NCBI GenBank assembly: GCA_021234155.1
Contig: JAJEKV010000100.1
Span: 2,950,116 to 3,014,115 of the forward strand
Source of the DNA: Isoetes taiwanensis
Taxonomy: Eukaryota > Streptophyta > Lycopodiopsida > Isoetales > Isoetaceae
DNA: 64,000 nucleotides
Reading direction: 5' to 3'
A model generated the notes under the pieces. That model saw only the letters and a list, made by a program, of their open reading frames with translations, searched no databases and had not been told where the DNA came from. Made by a program: the position numbers and the translations under genes. Each line of letters opens with the position of its first letter. The first letter of the stretch is position 1. Positions 1-9,977 of the stretch are shown one piece after another.

Positions 1-167
1 GTATGGTTGAGATAAAAATTCTTTTCTTAATTCACATACTTGATGCTTGGTAAGTTTCTTGTTGCAAGTATTTTTTTGCAAAAGAAATTGTCTTCATGAA
101 CTTATTGATTGAAGTTGTGGAGCATAGCCTTTCCTCTTTGCTCTTTCCCTTGGGTTGTCTTGGAATC

Positions 168-700
168 CTATGTGTGTAAGTATACTTCCTTTTTTCGCTT
201 GAATTGAGCCCTAATGTTGTCCTCAAAAGATTCTATTTCCATATCCTCATTTTCTTTAGCTTCTCGAGCTTGGTGGATGTTGTGAGACACAGTCCTTCCA
301 TCCCTCGCAAAGATCACATCGCTATTTTCCCATTGTACAAGGTAATTTTTCTGGCGGCCTTTCTCGCACAAGCATGACATTTGAGATCCTCAGAATTAGT
401 GCAGGAAGGATCTTTTCCCACAATGAGCCCCACCTTTGAGTCTCCTAAAAATTCATCGTCCAACAAAGATCCCGGGATCATCAAAGACAATTATGGCCTC
501 TCGCATATTTACTTCGTCACATGCATGAAGAATGTGGCAATGCTTATCCAAGAGATCAGTTCTTGAGAAACTAGGTGGTGGTTCATCATCATCCGATGCT
601 ATCCTCATGAGGAAAACGTGTACCTAGATCCACCAGGATCAATTTCTTCATCTGCATCGACATTGCCTCTACGATTCTACAATCGAGGTCGGTGATGGAG
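168..700 (-). pseudogene. Coding-like remnant, family unknown
   Basis: The minus strand carries short protein-like stretches in changing frames. One is open from 380 to 168 and includes GRQKNYLVQWENSDVIFARD. Another, around 600-480, includes HILHACDEVNMREAIIVFDD. Frames change and stops intervene, so this is not an intact gene. I do not recognise the family. Its position next to the palindrome-rich DNA and other decayed coding stretches suggests an old transposon, but that is inference. Confidence 0.25.
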
Positions 701-736
701 TAAGCTAAATCAATGGCATGATATCTTATATCTTGC

Positions 737-1200
737 CGAGGCCATTCGATAAACGTGCCCTACGGCCTCTTCAATGTTGTCGGCGCCATCACATGGAATC
801 TAAGGATGTGGGTAGGCACCACGTCGGTAACTTGCCCTCGCTACGCTGAGTGCGCCAACATTCTTCCCATGGATGCAAGTTCTATTCACCAAGACACCCT
901 TACCAACCACGGATATTAATGACAAGGTTCACCATATTCTCTCGGTGGCCGCTTGTTTGAAGGAGCCGAGGATAGCGATCAATCGAAGTCCGATGATGTT
1001 GTGGAGGGACTACTAGGCAAGTTCGGGGTTTCAAAGATCGACGCTTCCGATGAGTAAGTTGGGGCTCCTTCACGATTTCACTTGATTTCGAGGCCATTCG
1101 ATAAATGTCCCCACGGCCAAAGAATGTTATCTGCTCCCTCACACGGAATGGGAAGCACATGGGTGGGCACTATGGCTTCAGTGACCTCCACGACCACATT
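737..1200. repeat. Direct duplication about 350 bp apart
   Basis: GAGGCCATTCGATAAACGTG at about 739 recurs as GAGGCCATTCGATAAATGTC at about 1090. The following 80-90 bases stay similar in both, with a CACATGGAAT or CACACGGAAT segment and then GTGGGTAGGCAC or GTGGGTGGGCAC. This is an imperfect direct duplication within degraded DNA of unknown origin. A short (TA)n run follows at about 1318-1334. Confidence 0.55.
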
Positions 1201-1429
1201 GCACCATGGAATGTTCCTGCCATGCAGATGGCCTCTATGCAATTCATGTCCCCTGGCAACTACCACATCCCCATCGACAAAGGTTACGCAGGGGGCCTTT
1301 TCCGTGAGAATCAATACACATATATATATATATACTTGTTAGAGACATGCAACCCTCGATGACATATACTTAGTGAAAATAGCGAGAAAATGTGAAAGAA
1401 ATTATACGACATGAGACAAATGGCTAGCC

Positions 1430-1680
1430 TGCTCCATTTACTTAAATGAGCTAGCAGCCATTTTACCTTTAAATGGCGCCAAGAAGAGCCATTTACAATC
1501 AATAAATATTTTCCTTGAAATGGAGCGGTATTTTCCCTTGAAATGGAGCAGCCGGCGCCATTTCCCATTAAATGGCGCAATGCGTCATTTAAAGGGAAAT
1601 GGCGCAGCTGCTCCATTTCAAGGAAAATGGCGCAGCTGCTCCATTTCAAGGAAAATGGCCCATTGACAGGTAAATGGCAT
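1430..1680. repeat. Palindrome cluster 1
   Basis: Several imperfect copies of a palindromic unit based on AAATGGCGCAGCTGCNCCATTT lie close together, separated by short spacers such as CAAGGAAA. The same unit recurs in three later clusters. Some copies read CTCCATTT instead of GCGCCATTT, as expected if CpG sites decayed or arms diverged. Confidence 0.7.
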
Positions 1681-1699
1681 CTTTATTCTAAATGCTATA

Positions 1700-2955
1700 T
1701 CTAATAGCTAGAGTTATGGATTCCTATTACTACAAGATTCAGCAAGACATCAATTGTTGAGAACTTATCTATCGAACAAGATAGAGAAGATCTACCCTTA
1801 AACATATTAAAATATTTAACATCCTACATCCTACATTAAACATACTAAAACATTTTACTAGAACCAATAGCCTCTAACCTCGACGCCATTGACGATTCCG
1901 GATCCGCCATATCGTAGAATGCGCTCAAGAATTTGGTCAAGCGCCTGAATAATCTTGACAAAGTCCGACAAGCGCTTGGAGAATCTGGACAAGCTACCGA
2001 AAAAATGAAGACGAAATTTACCGGAATGAAGCCAAGCGCCTCAAGAATGAAGCCGAAATTTAAGAACGAAGCCGCTACCAAGAATGAAGACAAGGGCTAA
2101 GCCGCAAAGAAAGACAAGCGCCAAGCCGGGTAACCGCCGCTATCGACTAAGGAACCAACGTCTAAGACGGAATAGACGTCGGAGAAGCGCCCTGCTTTGT
2201 CGACCAAGAGATCTCAAGCGCAAATACCTACGAATATTGAAACGAGGACGAGGTGCATAAAATCGCAACCGTCGGAGTCGAGTATAGCGCCTTCTAATGA
2301 CCATGTCTGCCTCCTGACAGCAGACAGCGAAAGGCGCCCATTATGAAGTGGACGGGCGGGCAAATTCAAAGTTCAAAATACGGGCGGGCAAATTCAAATT
2401 TCAAATTTGAGCTGGTAAGGCCGAAGGACAAGGGGGTCTTGGTAGGAATGACTTAAACTACCTAAGATTTATAATGGCGAACGGGCGGGAGAAACGGACG
2501 GGCGGGAAAATTCAAAATTTTTAAAATTTGTAGAGACTGACCGGATGGGAGCGAAAATTTCGAGAGATCTGACGGCGCTAAATTTGAAGAGATCTGGGCG
2601 GGTAAAATTGGTTTTCTTTTCTTTCCCACGACTTTTCTTTTCTTTTCTTTTCTTTCCGTCCAATTTTCATTTTCAATTTCATTGTTCTTTTTCTCCCGCC
2701 TCCGCCTTCCTACCGCCTTCCAGCCGGCCCTAGCGCTAAGCGCCTTTGCACATTCTCTCTCCTAATCAACCATCTTCTCTCTCTAGCCTGTTGATGATCC
2801 CGAGCTTCTAAAAAAGTGGAGTAGGATTTATACGGTCCCGTACTTTTATACTTTTATACAATGGCGCAATCTTCGATCAAAATCCGTGAGCCGTGCTCGT
2901 GTTAGTATCCGGTTTCTTAGGTAGTGTCTTAGGTAGTCAAGTGTAGTGTCTTAGG
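1700..2955. other. No gene seen; degraded DNA
   Basis: I see only short open stretches in all frames and no recognisable protein. From 1880 to 2120 there is a degenerate A/G-rich pattern with AAGCCG, CAAGAATG and GCGCC words repeated at irregular spacing. A run of TTTCTTTTCTT occurs at about 2620-2655. The next palindrome cluster begins after this stretch. Confidence 0.4.
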
Positions 2956-2959
2956 TAAC

Positions 2960-3435
2960 TGAAATGGCGCGGACGCGCCATTTCATTAGGAGAGGGTGGG
3001 TTTGTAGCAGCCTTTTCCTCCTATAGTTTGTGAAATGGCGCAGCTGCGCCATTTCCATAATGTCTGTTAATATTCTTGTGGAAGCGGACCCATAAAAGAG
3101 CAAATGGCGCAGCTGCGCCATTTAGACTAAATGGCGCAGGTGCGCCATTTAGACTAAATGGCGCACCTGCGCCATTTGCTCTTTTATGGGTCCCTTCGAA
3201 AACCAAATGGCGCAGCTGCGCCATTTAGACTAAATGGCGCACCTGCGCCATTTGCTCTATTATATAAAAGCTAAATGGCGGAGTGCGCCATTTAGTCTAA
3301 ATAGAGCAAATTTGCCAGCCATTTAGACTAAATGGCGCAGTTGCTCTATTATATAAAAGCTAAATGGCGCAGGTGCGCCATTTAGTCTAAATGGCGCAGA
3401 CTAAATGGCGCACCTGCGCCATTTAGTCTAAATGC
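2960..3435. repeat. Palindrome cluster 2, the densest
   Basis: About ten copies of the unit ATGGCGCAGCTGCGCCAT, flanked by AA and TT, are joined by spacers TAGACTAA or TAGTCTAA. The four central bases vary (GCTG, GGTG, CCTG), while the arms stay nearly perfect. Units are also palindromic relative to each other (see 3086-3193). CTATTATATAAAAGC occurs twice between units. There is no open reading frame here that I would call a gene. Confidence 0.85.
3086..3193. repeat. 108-bp near-perfect palindrome
   Basis: The block begins GGACCCATAAAAGAGC and ends GCTCTTTTATGGGTCC, which are exact reverse complements. Between them are three ATGGCGCA-NNNN-TGCGCCAT units in tandem. Read on either strand the block is almost the same; differences are confined to central bases of units and the AGACTAA/AGTCTAA spacers. 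It could form a long hairpin or cruciform. Confidence 0.85.
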
Positions 3436-5050
3436 CGTTTGCCTGTTTTAACTTTCTAGCACATGCCATTTCTCTCACCATGCTTACCTCGCAGCGGCTA
3501 GTGCGCCGAAGAAATGGAACGTGGTGACTTCGAGGAGCATAGTCCTCGCTGGAAGGTCTTGGTGTATGGAGATCGTTAGAGCCATACCCTTGACTGAAGG
3601 CGACCCAACCAAAGGGAGACAAGAGGCGAGAACTTTGCCTCCTTGTCAAATCAGTCTGTGAAGAAGGAGCTCAACCGCGGCCCGATGGGCATCATTGTCA
3701 ACATGAGAGAAGTCAAGAAACAAGGAAGACTTGACTTTCTTGGTTGCACAAATGAAGATCCGGCCAATGGCGGCGATTGATCTCTATTGCATGGATTGGC
3801 GATTACTACGAGCCCGCAATGATGGAGTCCAAAGATGAAGGACCAAGCAATCGGCCAAGAAAAGGTTGGTCACCGCCATCTTATGAGTCCGTGAGAGAAA
3901 GCGCATATCAAAGGCACCTGTAGATCCTCAAAGGATTCGCAGATTCACGAAATGCCATGGACATGTCCAAAAACCCGCGGTCCTACATTGTAAGAGCCGG
4001 CTCTCGCAACATGCCGCCAGTAAATGGATAAAGCGATGGTCACCGGGAGAGATGCGAGAAAAGGTGTAAAATTAAAATGCCACCAAAGCCGCAAAGGAAC
4101 AAAAACAGTGGAGGTGGTGATGTACACGGGATACGTAACAAGAAGAAGGACGAGAAGTTGAGAAAGGGGGGGGCATAGGGATGAGAAGAGGGATGAGACT
4201 GAGGCTCACAAACATGATTCTCCGCGAAGTCCACCGAGAAGCCTCGCTGATGAAAAGCCCCGGCCGATAGTGACCGCACTATTAGTGACAATAAGGAGGC
4301 TACAAAGCACATAAGAAATGTAGCATCCACAAAGAGATAGCACTCCAAAGAAAGAGAAAGCCAAACCAAAGCACGATAAGGGCAAGGAAATTACAAAAGA
4401 TTGCATCTTGAAGTGCCCGAGGAACTAAAGATGGACCGTGACGAAAGAAGAAGAAATGGCGGAGGAAACACTAAAGAAAATACAAAAGCACGCCACATGT
4501 TCCCCTTGGAGTCACATACACCGTAAGAATATCTATCCGGGATCTAGAAGAGGCCCCACCTAATATGACCGCCGTGGTTATTAACCCCGAGCATGTTAGG
4601 AGGCTCGCAAATCATTTGCCGAGGATCCACACCCTGTATTCACTCCAAAGATGTAGTGCCCTTTGATCCCATACAAAGGAGTTCTTTGAATGGGTCACGA
4701 ATCGACTTTGATTCGAAAAAGATTTTATATTATCAATGGTAATCATTCGTCGCCGCCGCCTTCGTGTGCGCGAAGTTGGGGATGAGGGATGCTAGAGCTG
4801 AGCTCGCCAAGATCTATGTCTATAGAATATGCAGAAGTTCTTTACGAGAGATCGCTGACTGACCTTCTTCACCAAGGTGGGATGTGAATGATATAGTAGC
4901 AAAGACCGCCTTCAAGGAACCATATGTGGATCGATCCACCATCTTCGCAAGCGCACCGTGAATGCGGAAGACCAGCCCCCGGCCGGTAAAGGACACGTCA
5001 AGAAGTGACGAAGTACAAGGTATGTTTACGTCTCCTTACCCATTCATTTA
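3436..5050 (+). pseudogene. Scattered coding-like remnants, unknown
   Basis: Short plus-strand stretches look protein-like but are interrupted. About 3655-3770 includes LNRGPMGIIVNMREVKKQGR, and about 4500-4650 includes TVRISIRDLEEAPPNMTAVV. Frames change between them. They could be upstream parts of the remnant at 5289-6462, as orientation and spacing agree. I cannot name a family. Confidence 0.25.
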
Positions 5051-5052
5051 TC

Positions 5053-5235
5053 GAAATGGCGCAGCTGCGCTATTTGAATTCAAATGGCGCACCGCGCTAT
5101 TTGAATTGAAATAAGCGCAAATGCTTGAATTGAAATGAAGCGCCGCCATTTGAATTCAAATAAGCAGCCATTTGAATTCAAATAGTAAAGCTAATTTGAT
5201 GTAAATAAATAGCAATGCCGCGCCATTAGATGTAA
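5053..5235. repeat. Palindrome cluster 3, decayed
   Basis: Copies of AAATGGCGCAGCTGCGC and relatives are joined by TTGAATTC/TTGAATTG spacers instead of the TAGACTAA of cluster 2. Most copies have lost one arm. The cluster lies directly upstream of the remnant at 5289. Confidence 0.65.
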
Positions 5236-5288
5236 ATAACAACATTTGAAATTCTAAAATCGTCGGCTCTCTTGCGGACTACCTTGAA

Positions 5289-6462
5289 ATGGCGCACAAG
5301 ATTCTCGAGGGGCAAACACACACGGCGGATGTCAATCGGTTTGTCTTCATGCCAGATGATGTCTATGCACTCTTCCGCCAGATGTGGAACAAATGGAGGA
5401 AGGGAGAACTTAAGGACAACAGGGGTCAAGCTATAGTAATCAATTTTGCTAAAGACAAAGATTACTTCAGTGACAACTACCTTAGATGCATGAGGGGCTT
5501 GGACTATGATGATTGTAGAAAGGTCCTCGAAGAAGCTTTTAAGCGATATATACGTCAAAGTCACCTCAGATTACAAAGGCGATAATTTCTTCAAGACGAG
5601 GGCGCAGAACTTAAGAGTACTTGCTTACATGAAGAAGGAGATACTGCACTTCATTGCAGATCAAATTGGCACTAAGTACAAGAAATTCGAGGACCTAAGG
5701 AAAGCCACAGACCACTTCTCAGATTCTGCACTTCTGGTTTGGGGGGTATGCCACCATAAGTGGGTACAGGAAGGAATACTCAAAGAGGGAGTTCATGGTA
5801 ACATGCCATTCTCCTTGGCCAGGTCCATTCAAAAATCCTTCCACCAAAACGTAAAAGGCCCTGCCAAGATGGTTTGTGGAGCATGTCACTGCCGGGGGGA
5901 TTCCGAACGAACGTGCAGTTCTACCTGCCAGCATGATATGTTTAGATGCAAGGCAGCTTACTCCAGCTTGGAAAAGTGAGACTGTAACCGCGTTCTTCGA
6001 TAATGTCTCACAGATGACAGACCAAGAGACATACTGGATTCTATGTTTCGTCAGGCCGGAGCATAACTTACTATTTGCCGCTATGCTTTGAAAGACTAGA
6101 ATCCAGTGTCTAGAGTGTTTGTAGGAATCTATGAAGAAGAGCCGGAGCTTCTGTGTGGTTCAGAATCAAAGAGCCACAAGCTCTTCTATTTGCTACGAGG
6201 ATTTCGCACGACGGGGAGAGCCCCGACGAAGACCCCGGACCTTAGGCTATTTGGCACCATCCTAGAAAGCTCCCCGCAAATTCCTCCTATTCCTAAGGAA
6301 GCCATCGGAAGTGAGGGCGATGTTATGGCTAAAAACTCATGCAAGATGGGTTTAAGTGGAGTTGGCGGGGTATGGAGGGAGAATATCCGGTGCATAAACA
6401 GTTGGTCCCAAGCTGCGTTCTACCTTGTTGATAAGCTCGCCCTCAAGGTAACATTGTACTAG
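5289..6462 (+). pseudogene. Frameshifted coding remnant, unknown family
   Basis: Four overlapping plus-strand stretches read as one decayed protein of roughly 380 residues. The order is 5289-5560 (FVFMPDDVYALFRQMWNKWR), 5530-5905 (KTRAQNLRVLAYMKKEILHF, then SDSALLVWGVCHHKWVQEGI), 5876-6091 (ASMICLDARQLTPAWKSETV, then QETYWILCFVRPEHNLLFAA) and 6150-6462 (KMGLSGVGGVWRENIRCINS). Each change of frame falls where the next stretch overlaps, so at least three indels are needed, plus stops near 6090 and 6110. I recognise no domain or catalytic motif. Protein-like composition over 1.2 kb argues that it was once coding. It may belong to the same element as the flanking palindrome clusters. Confidence 0.4.
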
Positions 6463-7430
6463 ATTTCTTCTCTGGTGGAGCCTTCTCTAGGGCATCCCTT
6501 CATGTAGGAAGAATCGATTGTGACATACGAGCATGAGTTAGGAAAGATGAAATGCGGCGGGCATTCCCGGGTAGGGTCGAGAACGTCATGTACCCTCGCT
6601 TGACCCAAAGGCCATTGACCAACGCCAACGGGAAGTCTTGACTTTGCAAGATGGTGAATCTCGGAAGAGGCGAAGAAGAAGCTTCTCATACGAAAGAAAG
6701 GTGAGACGTCGGGCCAAAGCCGGAGCGTAGCGGGATCAAATTGACCCGCAGATAAAATTAACCCGATGATTATGAGAAAGTCTCTCGATGAACACTTCGC
6801 CAATGACTATTAAAAAAAATTGCGTGTTTTGAAAAATTGTATCTTATATAATATTTCTATTAATATAATATATATATCTACATGGTCTTCTCGAAAATAT
6901 GTGTTATCTATAGCAAAATGGCGCGAGAGCACTATTTGCTTGGTTCTTCGTTTCACGCCAAATAGCGCTTTTGCACTATTTTGCTGCGCTTTAAATAAGC
7001 GGCGCACTATTTGCTTGCTTTTCGCGTTCAAGCAAATAGCTACCGCCACCATTTGCTTCCTTTCACGTTACGGCAAATATCGCGTTTTGCTTATTTGCTT
7101 TGTGGTTATTTCTAAGCTAAAGGCAGCGGCCGCCATTTTGTTTTGCTTCTTTGTTGCTTTTTTGGCAATTTAATATTTGCTTTGTGTTTCTCGGGGCGCT
7201 TTTTCCTCATACTTTCCAAGTAAATGGCCATAGTTCTCTTCCTCACAACTAAAACCGCTATTTGTTTATATTAAACTAGTAATGGTGCCCACAGTTCTTT
7301 TGGGCAAATGTTAAGAACATTTGTAGATGGAAACCTATTCAGCTCAGACTCATTTTATACATCTAATATAATAGAAACCAAGTCCATCATTGCTAGGCTA
7401 TAAAAGAGAGGTTTTTGTGCATTTGATAAC
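6463..7430. repeat. Palindrome cluster 4 and AT-rich DNA
   Basis: No gene is visible. From about 6915 to 7160 degenerate half-copies of the palindrome recur (AAATGGCGCG, CAAATAGCGCTTTTGCAC, AAATAGCGGCGCAC), alternating with TTTGCTTG/TTTGCTTC words. The pattern is a diverged form of clusters 1-3. Confidence 0.5.
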
Positions 7431-7439
7431 CTTCCCTTT

Positions 7440-9085
7440 GCTCTATCCCTTGCATATCCTTTTTTTCCTCATTTTTCTTACACACTTTTTTTTCCCTTTT
7501 TCTTATTTTCCACTGCACATTTACTTTTCTCCTTCTCTCTCTTTTTTTTTTTTTTTTTTTTTACCCTATTCTCCCTCCTCTTTTTCTTCCTTTTCTCCTT
7601 CTCATTTTTTCCCTTTCCCTTTCCCTTTCCCTTTTTTTGGCCTTTTTTTTCCTTCCCTTTCACCTTTCTCCACCCCTTCCCATTTTCTCATGATCTTTTT
7701 TTCCTTTCCTTTTCCCATTCCTTTTTGCTTTTCTCTTTTCTCTTCCCTTTTCTCATGCCTTTTTTTGCATTCCCTTTTCCCCACCTTTTTTTTTTTTTTT
7801 GTTTTCTTCCTCTCCTCACCCTCTTCTTCTTTATCTCATGTCTCTTTTTCCCCATTTTCTTTTTTTTTTTTTTTCTCATGCCTTTTTCCTTTCCTTCCCC
7901 CTTTCCGCCTCCTTTTTCCTTTTTCCCATTCCTTCTTTTTTCATCCCTTTTCCCACCCTTTCCATTTTCCCGTGCCTTTTCCTCTTTCCTTTCCCCTTTC
8001 CTTTTCTCTTTCCTTTTCCCTTTCCCTTTCTCTTTCTTTTTTTTTCCTTTTTTTCCCATGTATTTTTCCATTCCTTTTTTCCACTTTTTTTTTACTTGCC
8101 TTTTTCTTCCCCGCCTTTCCTTACCCTCTTCCCTTTTCCCTCCCCTATTCCCCTTTTTTTCTTTTTTCTTTTCCCTTTCCCCATGCTCTTTTTCCCTTTA
8201 CCCTTTCCTCACCTTTTTCCCTCTTCCAGGTTTTTTTCCATGCCCTTTTTCCCTTCCTTTTTTTCCATTTCCCTCCTTATTCCTCGTGTTCTTTTTTCTT
8301 TCCCCTTTCCCCTTTTAAGCCTCCCATTTCCTTTTTCCTTTTCCTTCTTTTTTTCATCCTTTTCTCTTTTCCATGCCTTTTTCCGCTTTCCTTTCCACCC
8401 TTTTTTTTTTCCTTCTCTCTTTTCCTTTCCATTTTCCCACACCTTTTTCCATTCCATTTTTTTTTTCCACCTTTTTCACATGCCCTTTTTTTCCTCCTTT
8501 TCCCACCCTCTTCCCCTTTTCCCTTTTCCTCTTTTTCCTATTCCATGTTTTTTCATTCTCTTTTTGCTTTTCGCTTTTTACTTTTCCCTTTTTTCCTTTT
8601 CCCTTTTTCCATCTTTTTTCCCTTTCTTTTTTCCTTTCCTCACCCTTTTCCTCTTCTCGTTACCACTTTCTCCTTCCTCTCTCATTTCCCTCTCCCTTTT
8701 CCTCATGCCCTTTTCCCTTTTTTCCTCCTTTTTTTTTTTTTCCTTCCCTTTCTATTTTTCCATGCCCTTTTTTCCCTCTCCACCATTCTTATCTTTCCTT
8801 TTTTCCCTTCTCACACCCTTTTCGTCTTTCACATTTTTTCCGTTGCCCTTTTTTTTTTTCTTCCTTTTCCTCCCTTCCCCTTTTCTTTTCCCCTTATTCC
8901 TCGTCCTCACCCTTTCCCCCTTTTCCTTTTCATAGTGTCTTTTTTTCCTTCCTTTTTCTCCCTTTCTTTTTCTTTCCCTTTTTCGTGCTCTTTTCCCTTT
9001 CCTTTTCCCTTCTCCATCTTTCCCTTTTACCCGTGCCTTTTTGCCTCACTTTGCCCTTTTCTATGCCATTTTCCCTTTCCTCTTA
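7440..9085. repeat. 1.65-kb polypyrimidine tract
   Basis: The plus strand is almost all C and T, so the minus strand is almost all A and G. Runs of CCCTTTTTCC are punctuated by CCATGCCTTTTTCCC or CTCATGCCTTTT, seen near 7754, 7877, 8183, 8239, 8371, 8478, 8704 and 8760, with CGTGCC variants at 7972 and 9031. This is a degenerate minisatellite. Long open frames cross it only because TAA, TAG and TGA cannot occur in pure pyrimidine; the predicted Phe/Ser/Pro/Leu peptide is not a gene. Confidence 0.9.
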
Positions 9086-9478
9086 AGAGATCAGAGCATG
9101 GCCAATCATGGTGGTGGGAAGTTGTGCGATAAATCTCGGCCTTCAAATGCAATCAGACGATCTCAACTATCTAAATTAGGGTTTGATGCAAGACATACGC
9201 TAAAACTTTATAATATAAGATGTAGCGGTTCTTGCATGATAACTGGTTTCTTTTTAAGCAAATAGTGCCATATCTAGCCATAAATGTGTGATAAAACAGG
9301 GAAGAAACTGATTTCACGAGAAATTGGAATCACGAAATTTCCAACTTTAATGAAATTCTGCTTTTATACATGTGTTCAACTAGAATATCCAAGCTTCTTA
9401 GTAATTAATATATAGGTCCTTAAAGTTTACCTATGTTTGGTTTTGTTAGGGCCCGAAGGGCCCAAAATTTTTTTTAAT

Positions 9479-9937
9479 ATAACAACCAACACATAACTAC
9501 CATTAACATTAATTAACACAAACCATTGGGTCCAACACATTTAAATTAAAATCCCCCTTAAACCCCCTTTGGTTTGGGTGCATATTCACACGGGGGGTGA
9601 CTCCGGGCAACGAGAGCTGTTGGATAGGCATATTCACCCCTTATTCCTTAATCTACATCGTACACAAAGTTCCTCGTTTGTGGGGTATGGATGTACAAAA
9701 ATTGTTATACTGTATAACAAGATTTATAAAATACTATAAGATTTCAGGCAATATACTATATGATTTTGATTTTGTACGTGCAAAACATAATTATAAGGGC
9801 TCTCGCTGCCCTACGTCACCCCCCGTGTGAATATGCACCCAAACCAAAGGGGGTTTAAGGGGGATTTTAATTTAAATGTGTTGGACCCAATGGTTTGTGT
9901 TAATTAATGTTAATGGTAGTTATGTGTTGGTTGTTAT
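9479..9937 (+). mobile_element. MITE with about 130-bp terminal inverted repeats, copy 1
   Basis: The left arm starts AACAACCAACACATAACTAC and runs through CACACGGGGGGTGACT. The right arm ends with its reverse complement, GTTATGTGTTGGTTGTT. Arms are about 130 bp and the interior about 200 bp, non-coding. A second copy lies at 37148-37588 in the same orientation. Both are preceded by the same roughly 40 bases, TTAGGGCCCGAAGGGCCC followed by AAAA and a T run (from 9446 here), so the mobile unit may extend left of the TIR or both copies may have hit the same host repeat. No transposase is encoded. Confidence 0.85.
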
Positions 9938-9977
9938 GTGTTGGTTGTTTGCCAGGTATGGTTCGAAAACCTCCAGA

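Noticed and set aside
2960-3435. Bacterial REP elements or rho-independent terminators
   Set aside because: The window is plant nuclear DNA. Hairpins lack the T run of a terminator and occur in tandem clusters.
7478-8457. Lys/Glu/Gly-rich frames on the minus strand of the same tract
   Set aside because: They are the purine strand of the same simple repeat and have no domain or start context.
7390-9132. 580-codon open frame, Phe/Leu/Ser/Pro-rich, like a membrane protein
   Set aside because: It is the translation of a polypyrimidine tract. Stop codons need purines and cannot occur, and all three plus frames are long for the same reason.
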